A stretch of DNA of 64,000 bases. Origin: DASXRA01 sp036558905 (GTDB lineage: Bacteria; Actinomycetota; Actinomycetes; Mycobacteriales; Jatrophihabitantaceae). The first letter of the stretch is position 1; every line of letters begins with the position of its first letter. Position numbers and translations under genes: made by a program. Positions 17,910 to 25,768 of the stretch are shown here, one piece after another. The stretch covers positions 1 to 64,000 of the forward strand of contig DATBER010000029.1 in assembly GCA_036558905.1 (NCBI GenBank), given 5' to 3'. Below the pieces are notes generated by a model. The model ran no database searches. It saw nothing but the letters and a program-made list of their open reading frames with translations, and was not told where the DNA came from.

Positions 17910-19343
17910 GTGCGCTTCGTAAACCCGGTCCCGCCGTTCGAGCTGACCTACGACGACGTCTTCATGGTGCCGGCCCGCTCCGAGGTCGGGTCCCGCTTCG
18001 ACGTCGACCTGTCCACCGTGGACGGCAGCGGCGCCACCATCCCGATTGTCGTCGCCAACATGACCGCGGTCGCCGGCCGGCGGATGGCCGAGACCGTGGC
18101 CCGCCGCGGCGGGCTGGTCGTGTTGCCGCAAGACATCCCGGCGCCGGTCGTCCGCGAGGTGGTCGGCTGGGTGAAAGCCCGCCATCCGGTGTTTGACACC
18201 GCGCTGACACTCGAGCCGACCAGCCCGGTCGGCGACGCCCTGGCCCTGCTGCCCAAGCGCTCGCACGGCGCCGTGGTCGTCGTCGAGGACGAGCGGCCGG
18301 TCGGCGTCGTGACCGAGGCAGATTGTCTGGGAGCGGACCGGTTCACCCAGCTGCGCCGGGTCATGTCCGAGCCGGTGCTGACCTTGCCGGATACCGCGTC
18401 GCCGCAGAAGGCGTTCGAACTTCTCGATGCGGCCAACCGCCGGCTGGCCCCCGTTGTCGAGGCGTCCGGGCGAATGGTCGGTGTGCTGACAAAGACCGCG
18501 GCGTTGCGTTCGACGTTGTACCGGCCGGCGCTCGACGCATCCGGGCGGCTGCGGGTGGCGGCGGCCATCGGCGTGAACGGCGACGTGCAGGACAAGGCAG
18601 CCGAGCTGCTCGACGCCGGCATCGACGTGCTGGTGATCGACACTGCCCACGGCCACCAGCAGCGCATGTTCGACGCGCTGGCCGCGGTGCGTGCGGCATC
18701 ACCGACGGTCCCGGTGGTGGCCGGCAATGTCGTGTCGGCCGACGGGGTGCGCGACCTGGTCGAGGCCGGCGCGGACATCGTCAAGGTCGGCGTCGGCCCC
18801 GGGGCGATGTGCACGACCCGGATGATGACCGGGGTCGGCCGCCCGCAGTTCTCGGCCGTGCTCGAGTGTGCGGCCGCGGCTCGCGAGCTCGGTCGCCACG
18901 TGTGGGCCGACGGGGGAGTCAAGCATCCACGCGACGTGGCGCTGGCCCTGGCCGCCGGCGCTTCGGCCGTCATGATCGGCTCGTGGTTCGCGGGCACGTA
19001 CGAGTCGCCGGGTGACCTGCACGAGACGCCGGACGGGCGCGCGTACAAGGAAAGCTTCGGCATGGCGTCGGCCCGGGCGGTGGCCAACCGAACGAGTGGC
19101 GAGGGTGCCTTCGATCGGGCTCGCAAGGCGCTGTTCGAGGAGGGCATCTCGAGCAGCCGCATGTACCTCGACCCGGCCCGGCCCGGCGTCGAGGACCTGA
19201 TCGACGTCATCACTACCGGCGTGCGCTCGGCCTGCACCTACGCCGGCGCGGCCGACCTCACCGAGTTCGCCGACCGGGCCCTGGTCGGCGTGCAGAGCAC
19301 CTCCGGGTATGCGGAGGGCCGGCCGCAATACACGAGCTGGTAG
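17910..19343 (+). CDS. guaB1: GuaB1-type IMP dehydrogenase/GMP reductase family enzyme
   Basis: 477 residues. N-terminal FELTYDDVFMVPARS opens the barrel; a CBS pair sits at about residues 95-215; the active-site loop GVGPGAMCTTRMMTG (catalytic Cys) is near residue 300 and a second conserved segment is ASAVMIGSWFAGTYESPG. The actinobacterial GuaB1 clade is annotated as IMP dehydrogenase, but the mycobacterial member has been reported as a GMP reductase with CBS control; that activity (GMP to IMP, NADPH-dependent) is therefore the better guess. GTG at 17910 sits 9 bp after TAGAAT. A single gene facing away from the HAD gene. Confidence 0.88.
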   Translation: MRFVNPVPPFELTYDDVFMVPARSEVGSRFDVDLSTVDGSGATIPIVVANMTAVAGRRMAETVARRGGLVVLPQDIPAPVVREVVGWVKARHPVFDTALTLEPTSPVGDALALLPKRSHGAVVVVEDERPVGVVTEADCLGADRFTQLRRVMSEPVLTLPDTASPQKAFELLDAANRRLAPVVEASGRMVGVLTKTAALRSTLYRPALDASGRLRVAAAIGVNGDVQDKAAELLDAGIDVLVIDTAHGHQQRMFDALAAVRAASPTVPVVAGNVVSADGVRDLVEAGADIVKVGVGPGAMCTTRMMTGVGRPQFSAVLECAAAARELGRHVWADGGVKHPRDVALALAAGASAVMIGSWFAGTYESPGDLHETPDGRAYKESFGMASARAVANRTSGEGAFDRARKALFEEGISSSRMYLDPARPGVEDLIDVITTGVRSACTYAGAADLTEFADRALVGVQSTSGYAEGRPQYTSW

Positions 19344-19356
19344 CGGCCCCGGCTGC

Positions 19357-19362
19357 TACGCT
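19357..19362 (+). promoter_or_regulatory. -10 box (TACGCT) of the trpS leader transcript
   Basis: TACGCT ends 6 bp before the ATG of the leader peptide, the spacing of a leaderless actinobacterial transcript. Confidence 0.5.
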
Positions 19363-19368
19363 CACCGC

Positions 19369-19407
19369 ATGACTTCGGGTAACGGGCTGTGGCGGTCGTC
19401 CTACTAG
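19369..19407 (+). CDS. Trp leader peptide of the trpS attenuator
   Basis: ATG to TAG encodes MTSGNGLWRSSY, 12 residues with one Trp codon (TGG, 19390-19392) two codons before hairpin strand 1. Its promoter geometry suggests leaderless translation. Ribosome stalling at this codon when charged tRNA-Trp is scarce would expose the antiterminator described in the attenuator feature. A similar leader is known or predicted upstream of trpS in other Actinobacteria. Confidence 0.75.
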   Translation: MTSGNGLWRSSY

Positions 19408-19462
19408 GACGACCCCTCTCGCGCGTTCCCATCCAGGGGCCGTCCTCGCCGGGCGGCCCTTT
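19394..19462 (+). promoter_or_regulatory. Ribosome-mediated attenuator of trpS
   Basis: Four strands can be traced. 1:2 is GGTCGTCC (19394-19401) with GGACGACC (19407-19414), perfect. 2:3 is GGACGACCCCT (19407-19417) with AGGGGCCGTCC (19435-19445), nine base pairs around a 2x2 internal loop. 3:4 is AGGGGCCG (19435-19442) with CGGCCCTT (19454-19461), then TC: the terminator. A ribosome paused at the Trp codon blocks strand 1, allows 2:3 and prevents termination, so trpS is expressed when charged tRNA-Trp is low. Confidence 0.8.
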
Positions 19463-19507
19463 CGCATGTCCGGCGTGGTCGGCCCTCCACTTTCGACGGA
19501 GGCTTCC

Positions 19508-20539
19508 ATGTTTACCGAAACCGCCCCTCTTTCCCTCTCGGCCACGTCCACCCGGACCGCGACGCGGGTGCTGACCGGCGACCGGCCGACCGGTTCGCTG
19601 CACCTCGGTCACTACTTCGGCACGCTGGCCAACCGGGTCGCCCTGCAACGCGCCGGGCACGACCTGCTGATCGTGATCGCCGACTACCAGGTCATGACCG
19701 ACCGGGACCATCCCGGCGATCTGGGTCGGGTGGTGCGCGACATCGTGCTCGACTACCTGGCCTGCGGCCTCGACCCGGATGCGACCACCGTGTTCGTGCA
19801 CAGCGCGGTGCCGGCGCTCAACCAGCTGATGCTCCCGTTCCTGTCGCTCGTCGGGATGGGCGAGCTGTCCCGGAACCCGACGGTCAAGGAGGAGATCCGG
19901 CTCTCCGGACGATCGTCGGTCAGCGGGCTGATGATGACCTACCCGGTGCATCAGGCCGCGGACGTCCTGTTCTGCAAGGCCGATCTCGTGCCGGTCGGCA
20001 AGGACCAGCTGCCGCACCTGGAGGTGACGCGCTCGATCGCGCGGCGGTTCAACGAGCGGTACGGCCCGGTGTTCCCGTTGCCCGAAGCGCTGCTCGGCGA
20101 GACCCCGGTGCTGCTCGGCCTGGACGGTCGCAAGATGGGCAAGAGCCTGGGCAACGGCATCTCGCTGCGGGACGAGGCGGACGACGTGGTCGCCAAGATC
20201 CGCGCGGCGCGCACCGACTCCGAACGGCGCATCACGTTCGAGCCCGACCGGCGTCCCGAGGTGGCCAACCTGCTGCGGATCGGCGGCCTGTGTGCCGGGC
20301 GCGACCCGGTCGAGCTGGCCGACGAGGTAGGCGACGGCGGGGCGTCGGTGCTCAAGCGGGCGGTGGTCGATTCCGTCAACGCGTTCCTCGACCCGATCCG
20401 GGCCCGGCGGTCGCTGTACGAGCCGGCCGACGCGAGCGCGCTTCTGCGCCGGGGTGCAGGGCGGGCCAGTGAACTGGCCGAGCGGACGCTGGACGAGGTG
20501 CGTGACGCGATGGGCATGCGCTACGACGCCCTGGGGTAG
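19508..20539 (+). CDS. trpS: Tryptophan-tRNA ligase (attenuator-controlled)
   Basis: 343 residues. Class I synthetase: the HIGH box is GSLHLGHYFG near residue 34 and the KMSKS counterpart is GRKMGKSLGNGI near residue 213. DYQVMTDRD, QAADVLFCKADLVPVGKDQ are the Trp-binding segments. It charges tRNA-Trp. ATG at 19508 follows GGAGG; the extra 14 codons upstream fall in the terminator. Streptomyces has two trpS genes, the inducible one preceded by the same type of leader and less sensitive to indolmycin; a second copy outside this window is therefore possible. Confidence 0.95.
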   Translation: MFTETAPLSLSATSTRTATRVLTGDRPTGSLHLGHYFGTLANRVALQRAGHDLLIVIADYQVMTDRDHPGDLGRVVRDIVLDYLACGLDPDATTVFVHSAVPALNQLMLPFLSLVGMGELSRNPTVKEEIRLSGRSSVSGLMMTYPVHQAADVLFCKADLVPVGKDQLPHLEVTRSIARRFNERYGPVFPLPEALLGETPVLLGLDGRKMGKSLGNGISLRDEADDVVAKIRAARTDSERRITFEPDRRPEVANLLRIGGLCAGRDPVELADEVGDGGASVLKRAVVDSVNAFLDPIRARRSLYEPADASALLRRGAGRASELAERTLDEVRDAMGMRYDALG

Positions 20540-20557
20540 CTCGGCGAGAATGGGCAC

Positions 20558-20758
20558 GTGCCGGTCGACCGCGACGACATCGCCAGGCTCGGCGCATCAC
20601 CGGGCCGGTGCGGCGGCTGCGCCCACGCGCTGGTCAACGTCACCCGGCGCGGCACCGCCTACCTGCGCTGCGGACGCGCGGCCTGGGACGATCGACTCGT
20701 CCGGTATCCGCGGCTGCCCGTGCGTGACTGCGTCGGGTTCACGCCGCGGGGCGAGTAG
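20558..20758 (+). CDS. Small cysteine-rich protein, putative zinc ribbon
   Basis: 66 residues. CGGC at residues 18-21, a Cys in YLRCGR near 38 and another in VRDCVGF near 57 make a possible four-cysteine metal site; the rest is Arg-rich. I do not recognise the family. GTG at 20558 begins 18 bp after trpS and the frame is clean to the stop; the start codon has only a weak ribosome binding site (GAGAATGGG). It may be co-transcribed with trpS. Codon third positions are GC-rich as in true genes. Confidence 0.7.
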   Translation: MPVDRDDIARLGASPGRCGGCAHALVNVTRRGTAYLRCGRAAWDDRLVRYPRLPVRDCVGFTPRGE

Positions 20759-20823
20759 CCACGCCACCGGCGTACCGAGCATCATGGCCGGGTAGGGCCG
20801 AAGATCGTGCCGGGGAGGTTGCT

Positions 20824-22224
20824 GTGCTGCTGCCGATGTCACCCGCCGATTCGCTGTTCCTGATGGTCGAGACGCGCGAGCACCCGATGCACGTCGGCGG
20901 CCTGCAGCTGTTCGTCCCCCCGGAGGGCGCCGACGCGCACGACGTGAGCCAGACGTTCGACGGCCTGATCGCGACCGACGACGTCCGGCCGTTGTTCCGC
21001 CGGCGGGCCCGCCGGTCGGTGACCGGGTTGGGGCTGTGGGGTTGGGAGCGCGACGACGCGTTCGACATCGAGCACCATGTGCGCCACACCGCGTTGCCCC
21101 GGCCCGGGCGGGTGTTGGAGCTGCTCGCGCTGTGCGGCCAGCTGCACAGCAACCTGCTCGACCGGCACCGGCCCTTGTGGGAGGCGTCGCTGATCGAGGG
21201 ACTGGCCGACGGCCGGTTCGCGATGTACCTCAAGGTGCACCACGCCCTGGTCGACGGCGTGTCCGCGCTGCGGCTGCTGCAGCGGGGGCTGAGCGAAGAG
21301 CCCGACCAGCGGGACATGCCGCCGCCCTGGGCCAACCGACCCGGCGTCGACGAGCAAAAGCCGGCCGACCCGAGCGAGACCCGTGAGCAGGGCGACGTGC
21401 TGAACCGGGCGCTGCACTCCGCGGTGAACGTGCTCGGCGAAGTGGCCGGATTGCCGGGCGCGCTGGCCAATGCGGTGAGCCGCGGCATCCACGAGCAGGC
21501 GGCACCGTTGTCGTTCTCGGCGCCGCGCTCGATGCTCAACGTGCCGATTACCGGCGCCCGCCGGTTCGCCGCCCAGTCCTGGCCGATCGAGCGGATCCGC
21601 CGGGTGGGCAAGGCGGCCGACGCCACGGTGAACGACGTGGTGCTGGCCATGTGCTCGGGTGCGCTGCGCAGCTACATGCTCGGGCTGGACGCGCTGCCCG
21701 ACTCGCCGCTCATCGCGATGGTGCCCGTGTCGCTGCACGTCGACGACAGCCACCGTGAGGGCGGCAACGCCATCGGCGTCGTCATGTGCAACCTGGGCAC
21801 GCACCTGACCGACCCGGCCGCCCGGCTCGCCGCGATCACCGCCTCGATGAACGACGGCAAGGCGGCGATGGCCGGTATGAGCCCGCTGCAGATCATGGCG
21901 CTGAGCGCCCTCGGCATGAGCCCGCTCGCACTGGCTCCGCTGCTCGGCGTGCAGAACAGGTTCCGCCCGCCGTTCAACCTGGTGATCTCGAACGTGCCTG
22001 GACCGCAGTCTCCCTTGTACTACAACGGTTCCCGGCTGGACGGCGTGTACCCGTTGTCGATCCCGGTCGACGGCCAGGCGCTGAACATCACGTGCACCAG
22101 CTACTCGGACAAGTTGGCGTTCGGGCTGACCGGTTGCCGGCGCAGCGTGCCCCATCTGCAGCGGCTGCTGGGCCACCTCGACGACGAGCTGGACCTGCTC
22201 GAGCGCGCCGCCGGCGTGGCCTGA
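20824..22224 (+). CDS. WS/DGAT family O-acyltransferase (wax ester/triacylglycerol synthase)
   Basis: 466 residues. The catalytic HHxxxDG motif is HHALVDG at residues 139-145; PLWEASLIEGL before it and the NVPGPQSPLYYNGSRL motif near residue 390 are both family signatures. The enzyme esterifies acyl-CoA to diacylglycerol or a fatty alcohol to make storage lipid at the membrane. GTG at 20824 is chosen because GGGGAGG (20812-20818) is 5 bp upstream; ATG at 20836 is possible. Convergent with the hydrolase-SDR gene, with only 4 bp between stops. Confidence 0.93.
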   Translation: MLLPMSPADSLFLMVETREHPMHVGGLQLFVPPEGADAHDVSQTFDGLIATDDVRPLFRRRARRSVTGLGLWGWERDDAFDIEHHVRHTALPRPGRVLELLALCGQLHSNLLDRHRPLWEASLIEGLADGRFAMYLKVHHALVDGVSALRLLQRGLSEEPDQRDMPPPWANRPGVDEQKPADPSETREQGDVLNRALHSAVNVLGEVAGLPGALANAVSRGIHEQAAPLSFSAPRSMLNVPITGARRFAAQSWPIERIRRVGKAADATVNDVVLAMCSGALRSYMLGLDALPDSPLIAMVPVSLHVDDSHREGGNAIGVVMCNLGTHLTDPAARLAAITASMNDGKAAMAGMSPLQIMALSALGMSPLALAPLLGVQNRFRPPFNLVISNVPGPQSPLYYNGSRLDGVYPLSIPVDGQALNITCTSYSDKLAFGLTGCRRSVPHLQRLLGHLDDELDLLERAAGVA

Positions 22225-22228
22225 GCCG

Positions 22229-23968
22229 TCACAGCTGGTTGAGATCCACCCGGGCCAGGGCGCGGGCGGCGGCCGGGGTGAACCGCGACAGCGCGTCGAA
22301 CACCTTGGCCTCCGGGGTGATCCGGGTGACCGGGCGGTTGCGTTCGACCGCGGTCACGATGTGCCGGGCCACCCGACGCGGGCTGTATCCCCGGCGGGTG
22401 TACGCCTGTACAGCATGGCTGCGTAACTGTTCCTGCGTCGCGTCGTCCACACCGACGAACCGGGTCGTCCGGGTGATGTCGGTGTTGACGAATCCCGGGC
22501 AGATCGCCACCACTCCGATGCCGTCCCGCCCGAGCTCGGCCCGCAGGCACTGGGTCAGCATCAGCACGGCGGCCTTCGTCGTGGCGTAGGCCGGTAGCGT
22601 CCGCGAGGGTGAGTACGCCGCGGCCGAGGCCACGTTGACCAGCGTGCCACCCTGGCCGCGTTCGAGCAGCTGCCGCCCGAACAGCCGCGAGCCGTGAATG
22701 ACGCCCCACAGGTTGACGTCGAGAATGCGCTGCCAGTCGGCCACAGTGGTGTCCAGGAACGGCCCGGCCATCCCGATGCCGGCGTTGTTCACGACGATGT
22801 CGGGCACGTCGTGGTCGGCCCGCACCTGCTTGGCGAACCTCTCGAACGCGTCCGTGTCGGAGACGTCGAGCTGGTAGGCCGCCGCGTCGACGCCCATCCG
22901 GCGGGCCGCCTCGACCGTGTCGCCGGCCGCATTCTCGTCGAGGTCGGCCACCACGACGTCGGCGCCGCGTTCGGCGAAGGCCAGCGCCGTCTCGCGGCCG
23001 ATGCCCCGACCGCCGCCGGTGACCACGGCCAGCTGGCCCGTGAACGCCTTGCCGCCGCGGGGCGCCCGCGCCTTGGTGAGGGCCCGCGTCGGCGCTCCGC
23101 CCGACGTGTGGTCGACCAGCTCGGCCGTGATGCGCGCGATGACGTCCGGCCGGGTGACGACGACCCAGTGCCCGCCCGCGACTCGGCGGATGTGCAGGTC
23201 GCGCACCCAGGGGGCGGGCCCACCGGTGGCCAGCGCCGGCGACACGAAGGGGTCGGCATTCGGCACGACGACCTGCACGGGCACATCGATCCGGCGGCGG
23301 CGCGGGCGGCCGAGGCGGCCGAAGAGGTTGGCCCGGTAGAGCTGCAGCCCGGCGAGCTTGTCCGCGAGCGTCTGCGGCGACCTCCGGGCCGGGGCCGAAC
23401 CACGCCCGATCCGCGTGCTGGCGGCCAGCGCCCGGTCGAGCACTCGGCTGCGCCACAGGAGCTCGGGCAGCACCGGCAGGTTGAACAGCACGAGGTAGTT
23501 CGACTCGATCAGCTGCCGGACGACGTGACGCAGCTTGGCCCCGCCCGGGCGCAGCCCCGACCGCATCCACGCGCGCGCCTGGTCGAGGTCGGGGCCGGAG
23601 ATCGAGGTGAACGACGCGATGCGCCCGGCCAGTCGCTCGTCGCCGACCGCCGACCAGCATTGCACCGAGCCCCAGTCGTGGCCGACCAGATGCACCGGCG
23701 CGTCGGGGCTGACCGCCTCGACGACCGCGGCCAGGTCGTCGACCAGCTGGTCGAGTCGGTAGGCCGAGCGGGCCCGGGGGCGATCCGACGCACCGGCGCC
23801 CCGCACGTCGTAGCGGACCACGTGATAGCGCCCGGCCAGCTCGGCGGCGATGCCGTCCCACACCGTGCTGCTGTCCGGGTACCCGTGCACGCACAACACG
23901 GTCGGGGCGCTGCGATCGCCCGACTCGTGAACCGTTAGCCGCACGCCGTCCGTGGACGTGACCCGCAT
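22229..23968 (-). CDS. Alpha/beta hydrolase - short-chain dehydrogenase fusion (EphD-like)
   Basis: 579 residues with two catalytic domains. Residues 1-280 form an alpha/beta-hydrolase resembling epoxide hydrolases (VLCVHGYPDSSTVWDGI; nucleophile region HLVGHDWGSVQCWS near 100). Residues 305-579 form a classical SDR: NADP motif GGGRGIGRE near 316, NNAGIGMAG near 392, Ser of SAAAYSPSRTLPAYATTK with the YxxxK pair near 460. Mycobacterium EphD has this fusion and acts on mycolic acid oxidation, but the present organism's lipids are unknown, so the substrate is open. ATG at 23968 follows GAGGAGCG. Strong promoter and operator candidate upstream. Confidence 0.9.
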   Translation of the reverse strand: MRVTSTDGVRLTVHESGDRSAPTVLCVHGYPDSSTVWDGIAAELAGRYHVVRYDVRGAGASDRPRARSAYRLDQLVDDLAAVVEAVSPDAPVHLVGHDWGSVQCWSAVGDERLAGRIASFTSISGPDLDQARAWMRSGLRPGGAKLRHVVRQLIESNYLVLFNLPVLPELLWRSRVLDRALAASTRIGRGSAPARRSPQTLADKLAGLQLYRANLFGRLGRPRRRRIDVPVQVVVPNADPFVSPALATGGPAPWVRDLHIRRVAGGHWVVVTRPDVIARITAELVDHTSGGAPTRALTKARAPRGGKAFTGQLAVVTGGGRGIGRETALAFAERGADVVVADLDENAAGDTVEAARRMGVDAAAYQLDVSDTDAFERFAKQVRADHDVPDIVVNNAGIGMAGPFLDTTVADWQRILDVNLWGVIHGSRLFGRQLLERGQGGTLVNVASAAAYSPSRTLPAYATTKAAVLMLTQCLRAELGRDGIGVVAICPGFVNTDITRTTRFVGVDDATQEQLRSHAVQAYTRRGYSPRRVARHIVTAVERNRPVTRITPEAKVFDALSRFTPAAARALARVDLNQL

Positions 23969-23995
23969 CGGCGCTCCTCATGCCGGAAGTTATCT

Positions 23996-24027
23996 GTGAC
24001 TATGTGTCACGCTAGATCGACTGTCAA
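23996..24027 (-). promoter_or_regulatory. Promoter and operator of the hydrolase-SDR gene
   Basis: On the minus strand TTGACA (24027-24022), 17-bp spacer, CATAGT (24004-23999) is a near-consensus promoter. The inverted repeat GTGAC-TATGT-GTCAC (23996-24010) covers the -10, a typical TetR-type repression layout. The regulator is not encoded next door. Confidence 0.6.
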
Positions 24028-24037
24028 GATTCACCCC

Positions 24038-24988
24038 ATGGTCGAGTCGCTGTCCCTGGAGAAGATCGACGAGGCGTCCCGGGTGATCCCGGCCGAGTTC
24101 CTCCATACCCCGCAGTATGTCGACGCGGCGCTGTCGGCGGCGCTCGGCCGCGAGACCGTGCTCAAGATCGAGACATTGAACCCGTTGCGGTCGTTCAAGG
24201 GGCGCGGCGCCGAGTACTTCATGCGTGGCCTGGACACCGGACGGCACGTGGTGTGCGCCTCGGCCGGCAACTTCGGGCAGGCCATCGCCTACGCGGCCCG
24301 CCGCCGCGGCATCCCGGTCACGGTGTTCAGCGCCCGCACCGCCAACCCGGTCAAGGTGGCCCGGATGCGCGAGCTCGGCGCCGAGGTGGTGCTCGACGGC
24401 GACGACTTCGACCGGGCCAAGGCCCGGGCCGTCGAGCACGCCGCCGAGCAGGCCGACCGGCTGTTCGTCGAGGACGGTCGCGAGCCGGCCATCAGCGAAG
24501 GCGCCGGCACGATCGGGGTGGAGCTGGCGCCGCTCGGGCTGGACACCCTGCTCGTTCCGGTCGGCAACGGAGCGCTGATCACCGGCATCGGCACCTGGCT
24601 CAAGACGCACTCGGCGGGCACGCGCGTCGTAGGGGTGTGCGCGGCCGGCGCCCCGGCGATGGAACGCAGCTGGCGGGCCGGGCGGGCGATCGACGGCGAC
24701 GCGGTGGCCACCTTCGCCGACGGCATCGCGGTGCGTGTGCCGGTGCCGGCCGCCGTCGAGTGGATGCGCGACACCGTCGACGACATGCTGCTGGTCGACG
24801 ACGAGCAGATCGGCGCCGCGCTGCGCCTGGTCCGGGACACCGTCGGGCTGGTGCTCGAGCCCGCGGCCGTCGTCGGGGTGGCCGCCGCGATGGGGCAACC
24901 GTTTGCCGGGCGGCTCGGCACGATCATCACCGGCAGCAACTACCCGCCCGAATTGCTGGCCCGGCTAACAGCGTCAACTCGAAGTTGA
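24038..24988 (+). CDS. PLP-dependent threonine dehydratase/serine racemase-like lyase
   Basis: 316 residues. PLP-binding Lys is in LKIETLNPLRSFKGRGAEYF (residue about 55), then the glycine-rich loop SAGNFGQAIA binds substrate and the PVGNGALITGIGTWLK loop holds the PLP phosphate; a late Ser-containing GSN near the end is present. Fold-type II enzymes of this sort deaminate Thr/Ser or act as racemases or diaminopropionate lyases; without an ACT domain it resembles catabolic TdcB, but the family cannot be fixed. ATG at 24038 is preferred over GTG/ATG codons at 23996-24002, which lie in the divergent promoter. Its stop overlaps the first operator of the next gene. Confidence 0.82.
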   Translation: MVESLSLEKIDEASRVIPAEFLHTPQYVDAALSAALGRETVLKIETLNPLRSFKGRGAEYFMRGLDTGRHVVCASAGNFGQAIAYAARRRGIPVTVFSARTANPVKVARMRELGAEVVLDGDDFDRAKARAVEHAAEQADRLFVEDGREPAISEGAGTIGVELAPLGLDTLLVPVGNGALITGIGTWLKTHSAGTRVVGVCAAGAPAMERSWRAGRAIDGDAVATFADGIAVRVPVPAAVEWMRDTVDDMLLVDDEQIGAALRLVRDTVGLVLEPAAVVGVAAAMGQPFAGRLGTIITGSNYPPELLARLTASTRS

Positions 24989-25020
24989 CGACGGTCGTGG
25001 CGTCAATCTACGGTTGACGC
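24972..25020 (+). promoter_or_regulatory. Promoter with two inverted repeats before the Clp-N/HTH gene
   Basis: TTGACG (24985-24990), an 18-bp spacer and TACGGT (25009-25014) make a promoter whose start falls at the GTG 7 nt later (leaderless). CGTCAACT-CGA-AGTTGACG (24972-24990) is a perfect 8-bp inverted repeat over the -35. GCGTCAA-N7-TTGACGC (25000-25020) is a perfect 7-bp inverted repeat over the -10. Both share GTCAA/TTGAC, so the same dimer could bind both. Confidence 0.7.
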
Positions 25021-25021
25021 C

Positions 25022-25765
25022 GTGACTTCCTTTCCCGTCCCGCTCGACAACCTGATCACCTACGTCAAGTCACTGCATCCCGACGGCGACGCCCTGGCGA
25101 ACCTGGCCGATGCTGTCGCGGTCGGCACTCGTCTCGACGAGCAGACCGACGCGCTGATCGGCCACTTCGTCGATCAGGCGCGCCGGTCCGGAGCGTCGTG
25201 GAGCCAGATCGGCTCCAGCATGGGCGTGTCGAAGCAGGCTGCCCAGAAGCGGTTCGTGCCGCGCTGGGACGGCCTGGACCCGATTCCGGCCGGACAGCTC
25301 TACTCCCGGTTCACTCAGCGGGCCCGCAACGTGCTGGCCGTCGCCGGGCAGGTCGCCGGCAGCAACGCAGCGGAGCGGATCGAGACGCCGCACATCGCCG
25401 TCGGCCTGGTGGCCGAGCCGGGCGGTCTGGCCGCGCGCATCATCCATGACGCCGGAGTCACCGATGAGCAGCTGTATTCGATGTTCGAGCTGGCGGCGCC
25501 CGGCGACCGGGCCTCCGCCGATCCGGCTGACCTCCGCGAACTGCGCTTCAGCGACGCCGGCAAGACGGCGATGCAGGGCACGCTGAAGGCGGCACTGCGG
25601 CTGGGCCACAACTACATCGGGACCGAGCACATGCTGCTCGGCCTGCTGTTCACCGACGACGACGTGACGGCCAAGCTGGTCGGACGCGGGCTCACCGTCG
25701 AGCGAGTCGAGCAGGGCGTCGCCGAAGAGGTGGCCCGGATCCAGGCCCAGCGGACGGCCGGCTGA
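25022..25765 (+). CDS. Clp N-terminal-domain protein with N-terminal helix-turn-helix
   Basis: 247 residues. A helix-turn-helix-like segment lies at residues 52-80 (RRSGASWSQIGSSMGVSKQAAQKRF). Two Clp-N repeats follow: around 93-150 (FTQRARNVLAVAGQVAGS, then ETPHIAVGLV) and around 176-235 (LRFSDAGKTAMQGTLKAALRLGHNYIGTEHMLLGLL). There is no AAA ATPase, so it is not a Clp unfoldase. The Clp-N repeats normally bind substrates or adaptors such as McsB-phosphorylated proteins; here they probably act as a sensing domain for a DNA-binding protein. GTG at 25022 is leaderless. Autoregulation through the palindromes just upstream is my inference. Confidence 0.85.
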   Translation: MTSFPVPLDNLITYVKSLHPDGDALANLADAVAVGTRLDEQTDALIGHFVDQARRSGASWSQIGSSMGVSKQAAQKRFVPRWDGLDPIPAGQLYSRFTQRARNVLAVAGQVAGSNAAERIETPHIAVGLVAEPGGLAARIIHDAGVTDEQLYSMFELAAPGDRASADPADLRELRFSDAGKTAMQGTLKAALRLGHNYIGTEHMLLGLLFTDDDVTAKLVGRGLTVERVEQGVAEEVARIQAQRTAG

Positions 25766-25768
25766 CGT

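Noticed and set aside
22224..22229. Terminator between WS/DGAT and hydrolase-SDR genes
   Set aside because: Only 4 bp separate the stops and no hairpin with T-run is visible.
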